NCBI GenBank assembly: GCA_900752815.1 | Contig: CAADWS010000183.1 | Span: forward strand, 1 to 14,248 | Length of the DNA: 14,248 nt | Origin: Bacteroidaceae bacterium | GTDB taxonomy: Bacteria > Bacteroidota > Bacteroidia > Bacteroidales > Bacteroidaceae | Direction of reading: 5' to 3' | Part shown: positions 6,882-14,245 of the stretch, piece by piece | Position numbering within the stretch: the stretch's first letter is position 1 | How the letters are laid out: every line of letters starts with the position of its first letter | Translations under genes and position numbers: made by a program | Notes under the pieces: generated by a model | Seen by the model: the letters and a program-made list of their open reading frames with translations, nothing else | Databases searched by the model: none | Told to the model about the DNA's origin: nothing

Positions 6882-7778
6882 ATGGCTGTACAAAAAAAAT
6901 TTCCCGCATTAGGAAGAGGGCTCGACGCCCTGATATCAACTGAAGAAGTACACATCGAAGGTTCTTCTTCCATCAATGAAGTGCCCATTGAACTCATTAA
7001 GGCCAACCCGAACCAGCCCCGACGGGATTTTGACACGGAACTGCTCGACGAACTGGCCGAAAGCATCCGGCAAATCGGTATCATCCAGCCCATCACCCTC
7101 CGGAAAATGGACGACGGCACCTATCAGATTATCGCCGGAGAACGCCGCTGGCGGGCTTCACAACTGGCCGGACTGCGCGCCATACCCGCCTACATCCGAA
7201 CGGCCGACGACGAAAACATGATGCAGATGGCTCTCGTTGAAAACATTCAGCGGGAAGACCTCAATGCCATAGAAATCGCACTCGCCTACCAGAACCTCAT
7301 CGAGCGATACCACCTCACACAGGACAAGCTCAGCGAAAAAATAGGCAAGAACCGAACCACCATCGCCAACTCCCTGCGCCTGCTCAAACTGCCCGCACAG
7401 GTGCAGATGGCCATCCAGTACAAGGAAATCGACCCCGGCCACGCACGGGCGTTGCTGGGACTGAACGCCCCCTCGCTGCAGGTAAAGCTCTTCAACGAAA
7501 TCAAGGAAAAGGGATATTCCGTCCGCCAGGTGGAGGAAATGGTCAAGGCCCTCAACAACGGCGACACCGTCAAGAGCGGACGCCACCAGCTCTCCGACAA
7601 ATCGCAGAAGCGCCTGCCCGAAGAGTTCAACCTGCTGAAGTCGCGCCTGTCCGACTTCTTCCAGACCAAGGTGCAGATGACCTGTTCGGCCCAGGGCAAA
7701 GGAAAAATCAGTATCCCCTTCGCCAATGAGGAGGAACTGGAACGCATTATCAGTTTGTTCGACAAGATGAAAGGATGA
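6882..7778 (+). CDS. parB: chromosome partitioning protein ParB (Spo0J family)
   Basis: ParB binds parS sites and, as a CTP-dependent clamp, spreads along DNA to form the partition complex acted on by ParA. The product has 298 residues. The N-terminal LGRGLDALI segment (10-18) is the usual ParA-stimulating region. NPNQPRRDF (42-50), GERRWRA (86-92) and ENIQREDL (120-127) are the conserved CTPase and arginine motifs. A helix-turn-helix lies at about 147-170. The C-terminal segment is the likely dimerisation domain. The frame is open from 6699, but the ATG at 6882 gives the family N-terminus MAVQKKFPALGRG and avoids overlap with parA. The stop overlaps the next start (ATGA at 7775-7778), indicating translational coupling. 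No parS-like site was found in the window. Confidence 0.96.
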   Translation: MAVQKKFPALGRGLDALISTEEVHIEGSSSINEVPIELIKANPNQPRRDFDTELLDELAESIRQIGIIQPITLRKMDDGTYQIIAGERRWRASQLAGLRAIPAYIRTADDENMMQMALVENIQREDLNAIEIALAYQNLIERYHLTQDKLSEKIGKNRTTIANSLRLLKLPAQVQMAIQYKEIDPGHARALLGLNAPSLQVKLFNEIKEKGYSVRQVEEMVKALNNGDTVKSGRHQLSDKSQKRLPEEFNLLKSRLSDFFQTKVQMTCSAQGKGKISIPFANEEELERIISLFDKMKG

Positions 7779-8605
7779 AAGCAGCCCGCCCGAACTATCT
7801 TCCGCACCGAGCGCTATGGTTGGCACTCTGTCTGATTCTGCTGCAGACAGCAACAGGTGTGGCAGCCAACGGCAATCCCTTCGGCATGGCCCTGCCCATG
7901 ACCGTTTGCCTGCATACTGCCGACAGCCTTGTTACAGACAGTGTAGCAAAGCCCGAAAACCCGGCCCGACCAATGGCAGACGACAGTATCGTGGCAGCCA
8001 ACGCACAGCAGCTGGCCGAAATGGAAGCACATGCCGACACGGCCGCACTCAACAAAGCCAGCATGCAGGCAGCAGCGACTGCGGAAGGCCTCCCGCTACA
8101 GGAAAAACAATTCGTGCCCGACCCGCAGCGCGCACTCTGGCTATCGCTCGTCTTCCCCGGCGCCGGACAGATATACAACCGGAAATTCTGGAAACTCCCC
8201 TTCATTTACGGAGGTTTTCTGGGATGCACCTACGCCCTGATGTGGAACCAGCAAATGTATATGGACTATTCGCAGGCCTATCTGGACATCATGGACGACG
8301 ACCCCAACACCGACAGCTATCTGGATATGCTGCCGCCCCGATACGACATCACGGGCCGCGAGGAGCAGTTCAAAACCATATTCAAAAACAAGAAAGACCG
8401 CTACCGCCGTTATCGCGACCTGAGCGCCTTCTGCTTCGTCGGAGTCTACCTGCTGTCGGTCATCGACGCCTATGTCGACGCCCATCTTTCCGAATTTGAC
8501 ATCAGTCCCGACCTCAGTCTGCGTTTCGAGCCGGCCATCATCCAGCAAAGAAACGGAACCAGAAGCAGCAATGCCTACGGCATCGGATGCAGCTTTAACT
8601 TCTAA
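7775..8605 (+). CDS. DUF5683 family membrane protein
   Basis: A 276-residue protein of unknown function. The N-terminus is a signal peptide or anchor (hydrophobic 13-30). Residues about 40-110 are a low-complexity Ala/Asp-rich linker. The conserved part starts at DPQRALWLSLVFPGAGQIYN (116-135), the DUF5683 hallmark, resembling other small membrane families built around a P-G-x-GQ-x-Y motif. Probable membrane segments follow at about 141-157 and 216-232, with a charged stretch between them (KNKKDRYRRYRD). The C-terminus ends in alternating polar and hydrophobic residues. It overlaps parB by four bases and precedes mltD by seven, so it is within the operon. Its place between parB and a lytic transglycosylase suggests an envelope role, but no activity can be assigned. 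Confidence 0.85.
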   Translation: MKAARPNYLPHRALWLALCLILLQTATGVAANGNPFGMALPMTVCLHTADSLVTDSVAKPENPARPMADDSIVAANAQQLAEMEAHADTAALNKASMQAAATAEGLPLQEKQFVPDPQRALWLSLVFPGAGQIYNRKFWKLPFIYGGFLGCTYALMWNQQMYMDYSQAYLDIMDDDPNTDSYLDMLPPRYDITGREEQFKTIFKNKKDRYRRYRDLSAFCFVGVYLLSVIDAYVDAHLSEFDISPDLSLRFEPAIIQQRNGTRSSNAYGIGCSFNF

Positions 8606-8612
8606 GAAAAAG

Positions 8613-9878
8613 ATGAAACGACTCACAACTCTCATAGCCCTTGCGGCCGGCACTCTGAGCCTGGCCGCGCAAACCGGAAATACGATTAAAGTGCTTGACG
8701 AACGCAGCAACAAGGAAGAAAGCATCGGGTTGCCCCCCGGCATGCTGATTCCCTCCGACTCGCTCCTCATGCAGTGGCAGCTCAGGCACTTCCTGTTCCC
8801 CGACAGCACGGCAAGCGACACGGCTGCCAGCCAGGAAGCGACTCCCGAGGTATATGCCGAACGACTGCAACGCCTGCCGGCCATCATCGAATTACCCTAC
8901 AACAATATTGTGCAGGAATGCATTGACAAATACATCGGTCCCATGCGGTCCTCCGTATCAGTCATGCTCGGTGCCGGTAATCTCTACATTCCGATGCTCG
9001 AAGAGATTCTCGACCGCAACGGGTTGCCGCTCGAGTTGAAGTATCTGCCCGTCGTAGAGTCTTCCTTCAACCCCGCAGCCGTCAGCCCCGACGGCCCCGC
9101 CGGACTGTGGCAGTTCACCCTGTCCACCGCCAAACGCTACGGACTCGAAGTGAACAGTCTCGTCGACGAACGCCGCGACCCTATCAAGTCAACCGAAGCT
9201 GCGGTCCGCTATCTGAAAGACCTTTATGCCATTTACGGCGACTGGAACCTGGTCATTGCGGCCTACAACTGTAGTCCTGAAACACTGCAGAAAGCCATCC
9301 ACCAGGCCGACGGGCAAAAAGATTACTGGACCATCTATCCCTTTCTGCCCACTGCCACCCGCGGATATGTGCCCGCCTTCATCGCAGCCAACTACATCAT
9401 GAACTATTACTGCGAACACGGCATCCGGCCCGCCCGGACCGGTACGCCGGTAAAGACCGACACTATCACCGTTTCGCGCGACCTGCACATGCAGCAGATT
9501 GAGGCCCTCTGCGGCATTGACGTAGCAGCCATCAAAGATTTGAATCCGCAATACCGCACCGAAGTCATCCCGGGAAAGAGCAAGCCCCGTACGCTCCGTC
9601 TGCCACAGGAAAAGATGCTGGCCTTCGTCGACTGCCAGGATTCTGTCTACAACTACCGCGCCGCCGAACTGCTCACCCGCCGCGCCCTCGTAGCCGTAGA
9701 CGAAAAGTCGGTTGCCAAAGTCAAGGAAATGACCAAGGCCAAATACGTCACCGTACGCCGCGGCGACACCCTCGGCGCCATTGCCCGCAGAAACCGGACT
9801 ACCATCAGCGCCATCAAGCGGCTCAACGGTATGCGTTCCGACCGCATCAACCCCGGCAAACGACTGAGGGTTAAATAA
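8613..9878 (+). CDS. mltD: MltD-like lytic transglycosylase with C-terminal LysM
   Basis: A membrane-bound or periplasmic enzyme that cleaves peptidoglycan glycan strands to 1,6-anhydro-muropeptides. The product has 421 residues. A signal peptide covers about 1-20 (ends SLAAQ). The catalytic SLT domain spans roughly 100-270. VVESSFNPAAVS holds the catalytic Glu at 149, followed by GPAGLWQFT at 161-169 and IAAYNCSPET at 215-224. The last motif usually has Gly after Cys or Ala, here Ser. A LysM peptidoglycan-binding domain occupies about 377-421 (VRRGDTLGAIARRN...INPGKRLRV). The region 300-330 looks like a degenerate second LysM. The start at 8613 follows the previous stop by seven bases and gives the signal peptide; the frame is open further upstream inside the previous gene. 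There is no lipobox, so it differs from the E. coli MltD lipoprotein. Confidence 0.93.
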   Translation: MKRLTTLIALAAGTLSLAAQTGNTIKVLDERSNKEESIGLPPGMLIPSDSLLMQWQLRHFLFPDSTASDTAASQEATPEVYAERLQRLPAIIELPYNNIVQECIDKYIGPMRSSVSVMLGAGNLYIPMLEEILDRNGLPLELKYLPVVESSFNPAAVSPDGPAGLWQFTLSTAKRYGLEVNSLVDERRDPIKSTEAAVRYLKDLYAIYGDWNLVIAAYNCSPETLQKAIHQADGQKDYWTIYPFLPTATRGYVPAFIAANYIMNYYCEHGIRPARTGTPVKTDTITVSRDLHMQQIEALCGIDVAAIKDLNPQYRTEVIPGKSKPRTLRLPQEKMLAFVDCQDSVYNYRAAELLTRRALVAVDEKSVAKVKEMTKAKYVTVRRGDTLGAIARRNRTTISAIKRLNGMRSDRINPGKRLRVK

Positions 9879-9900
9879 CACAACGCCATATATAAATAAT

Positions 9901-9906
9901 AGGAGG
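9901..9906 (+). promoter_or_regulatory. perfect Shine-Dalgarno sequence of the RSH gene
   Basis: AGGAGG lies eight bases before the ATG at 9915, in AT-rich sequence (tataaataat just before it). None of the other starts I examined in this window has one, and such sites are rarely used in Bacteroidota. It supports 9915 as the true start. Confidence 0.8.
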
Positions 9907-9914
9907 ACCCTGAC

Positions 9915-12164
9915 ATGACAACTCAAAATACCCCACTGACTCCGCAGGAGCAGAAAGACGAGGAAATGATCAATGCAGCATTTCAGAAACTCATTGACAC
10001 TTATCTGGCCTCCAACCATCGCCGCAAGGTCGAAGTCATCACCAAAGCCTTCAACTTTGCCAAACAGGCTCACAAAGGAGTGCGCCGTCTTTCGGGCGAA
10101 CCCTACATCCTGCATCCCATTGCCGTGGCACAGATTGCCTGCGAGGAAATCGGACTCGGCTCCACGTCCATCTGCGCAGCCCTGCTGCACGATGTGGAAG
10201 AGGACACCGACTATACCAACGAGGACCTGAGCAACCTTTTCGGCCCCAAAGTGGCCAACATCGTGGAAGGCGTCACAAAAATCTCCGGCGGCATCTTCGG
10301 TGAAAAGGCATCGCTCCAGGCCGAGACCTTCAAGAAGCTATTGCTCACCATGAGTGATGACATCCGCGTCATCCTCATCAAGATTTCCGACCGCCTGCAC
10401 AACATGCGGACCCTTTCCAGCATGTTGCCCAGCAAGCAATACAAGATTGCCGGCGAAACACTCTACATTTTCGCCCCGCTGGCCGACCGTCTCGGTCTCA
10501 ACAAAATCAAGACCGAACTGGAAAACCTCAGTTTCAAGTACGAACACCCTGAAGAGTATGAAAAGATAGAGCAGGAACTTGCCGAAAGCCAGCCCGAGCG
10601 CGACACTATCTTCGACAAATTCACGCCGGCCATTTGCGAGAAACTTGACGAGATGGGCATCAAATACTCCATCAAGGCCCGCATCAAGAGTCCGTATTCC
10701 ATCTGGATGAAGATGCAGAACAAGCACGTTCCCTTCAAGGAAGTATATGACATTCTGGCCATACGCATCGTATTCGTGCCCAAGGACCGCAAGGAAGAAA
10801 TCGACGAATGTTACCGCATATACGGTGCACTGACGAAAATCTACAAGCCACACCCCACCCGTTTCCGCGACTGGCTCAGCAACCCGAAAGCCAACGGCTA
10901 CCAGGCTCTGCACAATACATTCATGAGCAAACAGGGAAAATGGATTGAAGTGCAAATCCGTTCCGACCGCATGGACGACATCGCCGAACAGGGATTTGCC
11001 GCCCACTGGAAATACAAGGACGCCAATGCCGAGTATGACGAGACGGAACTGGACAAATGGCTCAATTCTATCAAGGAAATACTGGATGACCCGCAGCCCG
11101 ACACGCTCGACCTGCTCGACACCATCAAGCTCAATCTGTTTACTTCCGAAATTCTGGTCTTCACGCCCAAAGGCGACCTGAAAACAATGCCCTCGGGCTC
11201 CACAGCGCTCGACTTCGCCTTCTCCATCCACTCCGTGCTCGGCAGCCACTGCATCGGCGCGAAAGTCAACCACAAACTCGTTCCATTGAGCTACAGGCTC
11301 AAGAGCGGCGACCAGATTGAAATTCTCACCTCGCGCTCGCAACACGTGCAGCCCGAATGGCTGAACTTTGCCACAACGGCCAAAGCCCGTGGAAAAATCC
11401 AGGCCATTCTCCGCCGGGAGAACAAGGAAAAACAGCGCAAGGGCGAAGAAATCCTCAAGGAATATCTCCAGCAGAAGGACGCCGAACTCACGCCCTCCAT
11501 ATTAGACAAACTGCGCCTCGCCTGGCACATGCCCTCGCGCGAAGACATGTACATGGCCATAGGCAACGGTACGCTTGTCCCCGCCGACTACGAGCTCAAC
11601 ACGCTGTTAGGAAAGGGAAACGGACACAACTGGCGCAGATTCATCCCTTTCATCGGGAAAAAGGGCGAAAAGCAGGAAATCAGCGAAAACGTAGGCTCGT
11701 TCAAGAATCTCAACCGCAAACAGACGCTCATTCTCAACGAAAAAGTGCTGGAACAGTGTCAGATGGCCTCCTGCTGCCACCCCATACCCGGCGACGACGT
11801 TATGGGGTACATCACACCGCAGGGAGGACTCGAAATTCACAAGCGCAACTGCGAGAAAGCCACTCTGCTCAAGACCCGTTACGGTAACAACATCATCGCC
11901 GTGAAATGGGATACGCACAAATCCATGTACTTCGACACCAACATCTATATCAAAGGCGTTGACAGCCAGGGTGTACTTTATGCCATTGCCGACGTGCTGA
12001 AAGACCTCAGCCAGTTCATCGTCAAGCGCATCACGCTGACAACCAACGACGGCATCTTCGAAGGCGAAGTCACCATTTCCGTATTCGACACAGACGACGT
12101 CGACAACATCTGCACACAACTGAAGCAGATTGAAAAGGTAACAAAAGCTGTGCGCATCAACTGA
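9915..12164 (+). CDS. rel: RelA/SpoT homologue, (p)ppGpp synthetase/hydrolase
   Basis: A long RSH enzyme of 749 residues that makes and probably degrades the alarmone (p)ppGpp in the cytoplasm. The HD hydrolase domain (about 45-200) keeps H53, LLHDVEEDT with H92 and D93, and KISDRLHNMRT with D159, so hydrolysis should work. The synthetase domain (about 245-370) has RIKSPYSIWMKM, NPKANGYQALHN (G328) and AEQGFAAHWKYK. A TGS domain follows at about 410-472 (EILVFTPKGD), then a helical region, a Cys/His segment CCHPIPGDD with C620 and C621 and a later Cys in KRNC, and a C-terminal ACT domain at about 670-749. Both halves look intact, so I favour a bifunctional Rel. It is the last gene of the par cluster, 36 bases after mltD, with its own strong ribosome site. 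A terminator follows at 12238-12296. Confidence 0.96.
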   Translation: MTTQNTPLTPQEQKDEEMINAAFQKLIDTYLASNHRRKVEVITKAFNFAKQAHKGVRRLSGEPYILHPIAVAQIACEEIGLGSTSICAALLHDVEEDTDYTNEDLSNLFGPKVANIVEGVTKISGGIFGEKASLQAETFKKLLLTMSDDIRVILIKISDRLHNMRTLSSMLPSKQYKIAGETLYIFAPLADRLGLNKIKTELENLSFKYEHPEEYEKIEQELAESQPERDTIFDKFTPAICEKLDEMGIKYSIKARIKSPYSIWMKMQNKHVPFKEVYDILAIRIVFVPKDRKEEIDECYRIYGALTKIYKPHPTRFRDWLSNPKANGYQALHNTFMSKQGKWIEVQIRSDRMDDIAEQGFAAHWKYKDANAEYDETELDKWLNSIKEILDDPQPDTLDLLDTIKLNLFTSEILVFTPKGDLKTMPSGSTALDFAFSIHSVLGSHCIGAKVNHKLVPLSYRLKSGDQIEILTSRSQHVQPEWLNFATTAKARGKIQAILRRENKEKQRKGEEILKEYLQQKDAELTPSILDKLRLAWHMPSREDMYMAIGNGTLVPADYELNTLLGKGNGHNWRRFIPFIGKKGEKQEISENVGSFKNLNRKQTLILNEKVLEQCQMASCCHPIPGDDVMGYITPQGGLEIHKRNCEKATLLKTRYGNNIIAVKWDTHKSMYFDTNIYIKGVDSQGVLYAIADVLKDLSQFIVKRITLTTNDGIFEGEVTISVFDTDDVDNICTQLKQIEKVTKAVRIN

Positions 12165-12237
12165 CGCCGCAACGTTTCTCCTGAAAGAACGGGAAGACCG
12201 TTTCCCTGAAAGTTTCGTGTTCTTCCCTTACTCCTTT

Positions 12238-12296
12238 TCCCTTTGCCAGGACGGTCGCCTCAGGGCGGATTACCGTCTCCGGCAAAGGGATTTTTT
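12238..12296 (+). terminator. intrinsic terminator of the parA-rel operon
   Basis: TCCCTTTGCC (12238-12247) pairs with GGCAAAGGGA (12281-12290), followed by six T (12291-12296). Inside, GACGGT (12250-12255) pairs with ACCGTC (12272-12277), and CGCC (12256-12259) with GGCG (12264-12267) around TCAG. The remaining intergenic DNA (12165-12237 and 12297-12407) holds no visible gene; GGGAA (12191-12195) and TTCCC (12202-12206) form a small extra hairpin. Confidence 0.85.
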
Positions 12297-12407
12297 CATT
12301 CACCGCATTTATCTCCAGGCCGCGCCAACTGCCCCCGAAAAATCTTTCCAGGCTTTCCCCTCCGCCCCTCACCGGCATTTTACGCGCATAAATCAGAAAA
12401 AAAGACC

Positions 12408-12438
12408 TTTCCGCTACTGCTGGAAATCACGATATTTG
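12408..12438 (+). promoter_or_regulatory. probable weak promoter abutting the metallophosphatase start
   Basis: GATATTTG (12431-12438), followed by C, differs from TAnnTTTG only at the first base. TTTC (12408-12411) stands 19 bases upstream, one base off the -33 TTTG. With the usual box-to-start distance, transcription would begin at or within a few bases of the ATG at 12443, giving a leaderless or nearly leaderless mRNA. Confidence 0.45.
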
Positions 12439-12442
12439 CAAC

Positions 12443-13258
12443 ATGAAATCCGTCTTGACTCACTGTGGTATGCTGGCCTGCCTGCTTGTCGCCGCCAGCA
12501 GTTGCGACCTCATCGACTACCACCCCTACGACACCCGATACAGCGGCCCAAGACAGCTTAACGCCAAAGCCATTGCCGCCATCGAAGAAAAATGCGACGG
12601 CCGCGACAGTCTGTGTTTTGCCGTCATCAGCGACACCCAGCGCTGGTACGATGAAACGGCCGCCGCCGTCAGAAGCATCAACGCCCAAGGCAACGTCGAC
12701 TTCGTCATCCACTGCGGCGACATGACCGACTTCGGTCTCACCCGCGAATTCGAATGGATGCAGCGCGAACTCGACCGGCTTGACATGCCTTGTGTCTGCC
12801 TCATCGGCAATCACGACTGTCTGGGCACAGGTTCCGACATGTATCACACCATCTACGGAGAGCCCAATTTCTCCTTCACGGCCGGCGACACCCATTTCGT
12901 CTGTCTCAACACCAATGCCTTTGAGTACGACTACTCTATCGCCATCCCCGACTTCACGTACATCAAGGAGGACCAGCAGGGGCTTCCCGCCGAAGTGCGG
13001 CGCTCCGTGGCCGTTATGCACGCCGCGCCGCTCACCGACCAGTTCCCCAATAATGTTGCCGAAATCTTCAACGAGAAACTGCGTCTCTATCCCGACATCG
13101 AATTCTGCCTCTGCGGGCACAACCACTCCTTCGATGCCTACGAACCCCTCAACGACGGCCTTATATATTATAGGTGTGCAGCCGCCGAAAAACGCGAATA
13201 TCTCCTATTCACCCTCAAAGCCAACGGGAACTATACTTATGAAGTGGTACATTATTAA
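12443..13258 (+). CDS. calcineurin-like metallophosphatase lipoprotein
   Basis: A 271-residue metal-dependent phosphoesterase of unknown substrate. Residues 1-20 are a lipoprotein signal with lipobox AASSC and lipidated C21, so it is membrane anchored in the envelope. Metallophosphatase motifs are in order: ISDTQ (D64, Q66), IHCGDMTDFG (D93), IGNHD (N123, H124), VMHAAPL (H193) and CGHNHSF (H226, H228). The first motif is D-x-Q instead of the common D-x-H; one metal ligand is therefore changed, though the rest of the centre is complete. There is no Shine-Dalgarno sequence and the ATG lies just after a probable -7 box. The gene downstream starts 20 bases before this one ends, so they are likely coupled. 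Confidence 0.88.
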   Translation: MKSVLTHCGMLACLLVAASSCDLIDYHPYDTRYSGPRQLNAKAIAAIEEKCDGRDSLCFAVISDTQRWYDETAAAVRSINAQGNVDFVIHCGDMTDFGLTREFEWMQRELDRLDMPCVCLIGNHDCLGTGSDMYHTIYGEPNFSFTAGDTHFVCLNTNAFEYDYSIAIPDFTYIKEDQQGLPAEVRRSVAVMHAAPLTDQFPNNVAEIFNEKLRLYPDIEFCLCGHNHSFDAYEPLNDGLIYYRCAAAEKREYLLFTLKANGNYTYEVVHY

Positions 13259-13910
13259 CATCATCACCGGCATTGCCTGCCTTTTCCCCACATATGCCCA
13301 TGCAGACAACACCACAGTGCAGCCTGACAGCCTGAAGGACAAGCATCCTGTCTATGTCGACCGCCTGCTGCGCTATCGCAGCACCTGGCACCGGCTCATC
13401 CCCAACCAGTTCACCACGCAATTCGCAGGGAGCATCGGCGTCGTCTCCTTCGGCGCCGGATGGCACTACGGGAAAACAGACAACTGGGAAACCGACCTCC
13501 TGCTGGGGGTTGTACCCCGCTTCAACTCCCCCAACTGTAACCCGACCTTCACACTGAAGGAACGTTACATTCCATGGCAGTTTGACGCCGGCACATCCTG
13601 GAAACTGGCCCCGCTCACCACCGGCATTTTTCTCAGTTCCATTTTCGGAGAAGATTTCTGGAAATCCGAACCCTCGCGTTATCCCAAACGCTACTACGGA
13701 TTTTCCACACAGATACGCGCCAACCTCTTTGTCGGGCAACGTGCCACCTTCCGCATCCCTACCGAACGCCGCCAGTTCTGCCGCAGCATTTCGCTCTATT
13801 ACGAATTGAGCACCTGCGACCTCTATCTGATTTCGGCCATACAAAACCGGCACATCCGGATGAAAGACATACTCTCGCTGGCCATCGGCCTGCGCCTCGA
13901 CGTGTTCTGA
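13239..13910 (+). CDS. exported protein of unknown function, probable outer-membrane beta-barrel
   Basis: A 223-residue protein I do not recognise. Residues 1-22 are a signal peptide (hydrophobic core IINIITGIACLFPTY, cleavage near AHA-D). The mature part is rich in aromatic residues and alternating polar/hydrophobic stretches (for example QFAGSIGVVSFGAGWHYG and YYGFSTQIRANLFVG), and the chain ends in Phe (LAIGLRLDVF). Those traits suit a small outer-membrane barrel, but I cannot assign a family. I chose the ATG at 13239 because it gives the signal peptide; it lies inside the metallophosphatase gene (20-base overlap, different frame). The frame is open far upstream only as a shadow of that gene. 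The tight pairing suggests both proteins act in the same envelope process. No clear terminator follows. Confidence 0.75.
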   Translation: MKWYIINIITGIACLFPTYAHADNTTVQPDSLKDKHPVYVDRLLRYRSTWHRLIPNQFTTQFAGSIGVVSFGAGWHYGKTDNWETDLLLGVVPRFNSPNCNPTFTLKERYIPWQFDAGTSWKLAPLTTGIFLSSIFGEDFWKSEPSRYPKRYYGFSTQIRANLFVGQRATFRIPTERRQFCRSISLYYELSTCDLYLISAIQNRHIRMKDILSLAIGLRLDVF

Positions 13911-14097
13911 CCCAACGGAACAATGACCCGTCACCCGCAACCGTTCCCGCATTTTCCCTTCTCTCCTGGCACTTTTCCTCAACATTTCCCTGCCGGTCCG
14001 GACGCAGCATGCGCCATCCCATGTTGCAAAAAGGAGGCACACTTTGCCGGAAGCCTCCCCTGCAAAAAACACACAGCACCCTGAAAACGCCCCAAAA
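13911..14097. other. gene-free spacer before the tRNA region
   Basis: No protein-coding feature is supported on either strand. GGAAC (13917-13921) and GTTCC (13943-13947) could pair weakly but have no T-run after them. The stretch is C-rich at first and becomes A-rich toward 14100. Confidence 0.45.
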
Positions 14098-14120
14098 CAT
14101 CTTTTTTTGAAAAAAAGATG
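14098..14120. repeat. perfect palindrome with A/T arms upstream of the tRNA promoter
   Basis: The sequence is CATC, seven T, one G, seven A, GATG: two 11-base arms that are perfect reverse complements around a single central G. It ends eight bases before the -33 element of the tRNA promoter. It could be an A/T-tract upstream promoter element, a regulator site, or the remains of a terminator for the gene to the left. Confidence 0.7.
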
Positions 14121-14128
14121 CTCCGATA

Positions 14129-14159
14129 TTTGGTATTAAAAAATAAAGTGCTACCTTTG
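14129..14159 (+). promoter_or_regulatory. sigma-A promoter of tRNA-Pro
   Basis: TTTG (14129-14132), a 19-base spacer, then TACCTTTG (14152-14159) followed by C. Both boxes and the spacing fit the Bacteroidota sigma-A consensus, the best promoter in the window. The tRNA begins 11 bases after the -7 box. Confidence 0.85.
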
Positions 14160-14170
14160 CAATCGCAATT

Positions 14171-14245
14171 CGGGGTGTAGCTCAGCCCGGTTAGAGTACG
14201 CGTCTGGGGGGCGTGTGGTCGCTGGTTCGAATCCAGTCACCCCGA
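14171..14245 (+). tRNA. tRNA-Pro, anticodon GGG
   Basis: A full cloverleaf folds. The acceptor CGGGGTG (14171-14177) pairs with CACCCCG (14238-14244), with discriminator A at 14245. The D stem GCTC (14180-14183) pairs with GAGT (14194-14197). The anticodon stem CGCGT (14199-14203) pairs with GCGTG (14211-14215) around loop CTGGGGG, placing GGG at 14206-14208. The T stem GCTGG (14221-14225) pairs with CCAGT (14233-14237) around TTCGAAT. The 3' CCA is not encoded, so it must be added after transcription. The acceptor begins C1-G72, as is usual for bacterial tRNA-Pro. Confidence 0.96.

Noticed and set aside
9189..10190. A 333-codon minus-strand frame spanning mltD and rel
   Set aside because: It crosses two well-supported genes and the intergenic Shine-Dalgarno site and shows no domain; it is a shadow frame. 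The same applies to 10338-11345 and 2658-3485 on the minus strand.
13917..13947. Terminator after the exported protein gene
   Set aside because: Only a five-pair stem with a long loop and no following T-run.
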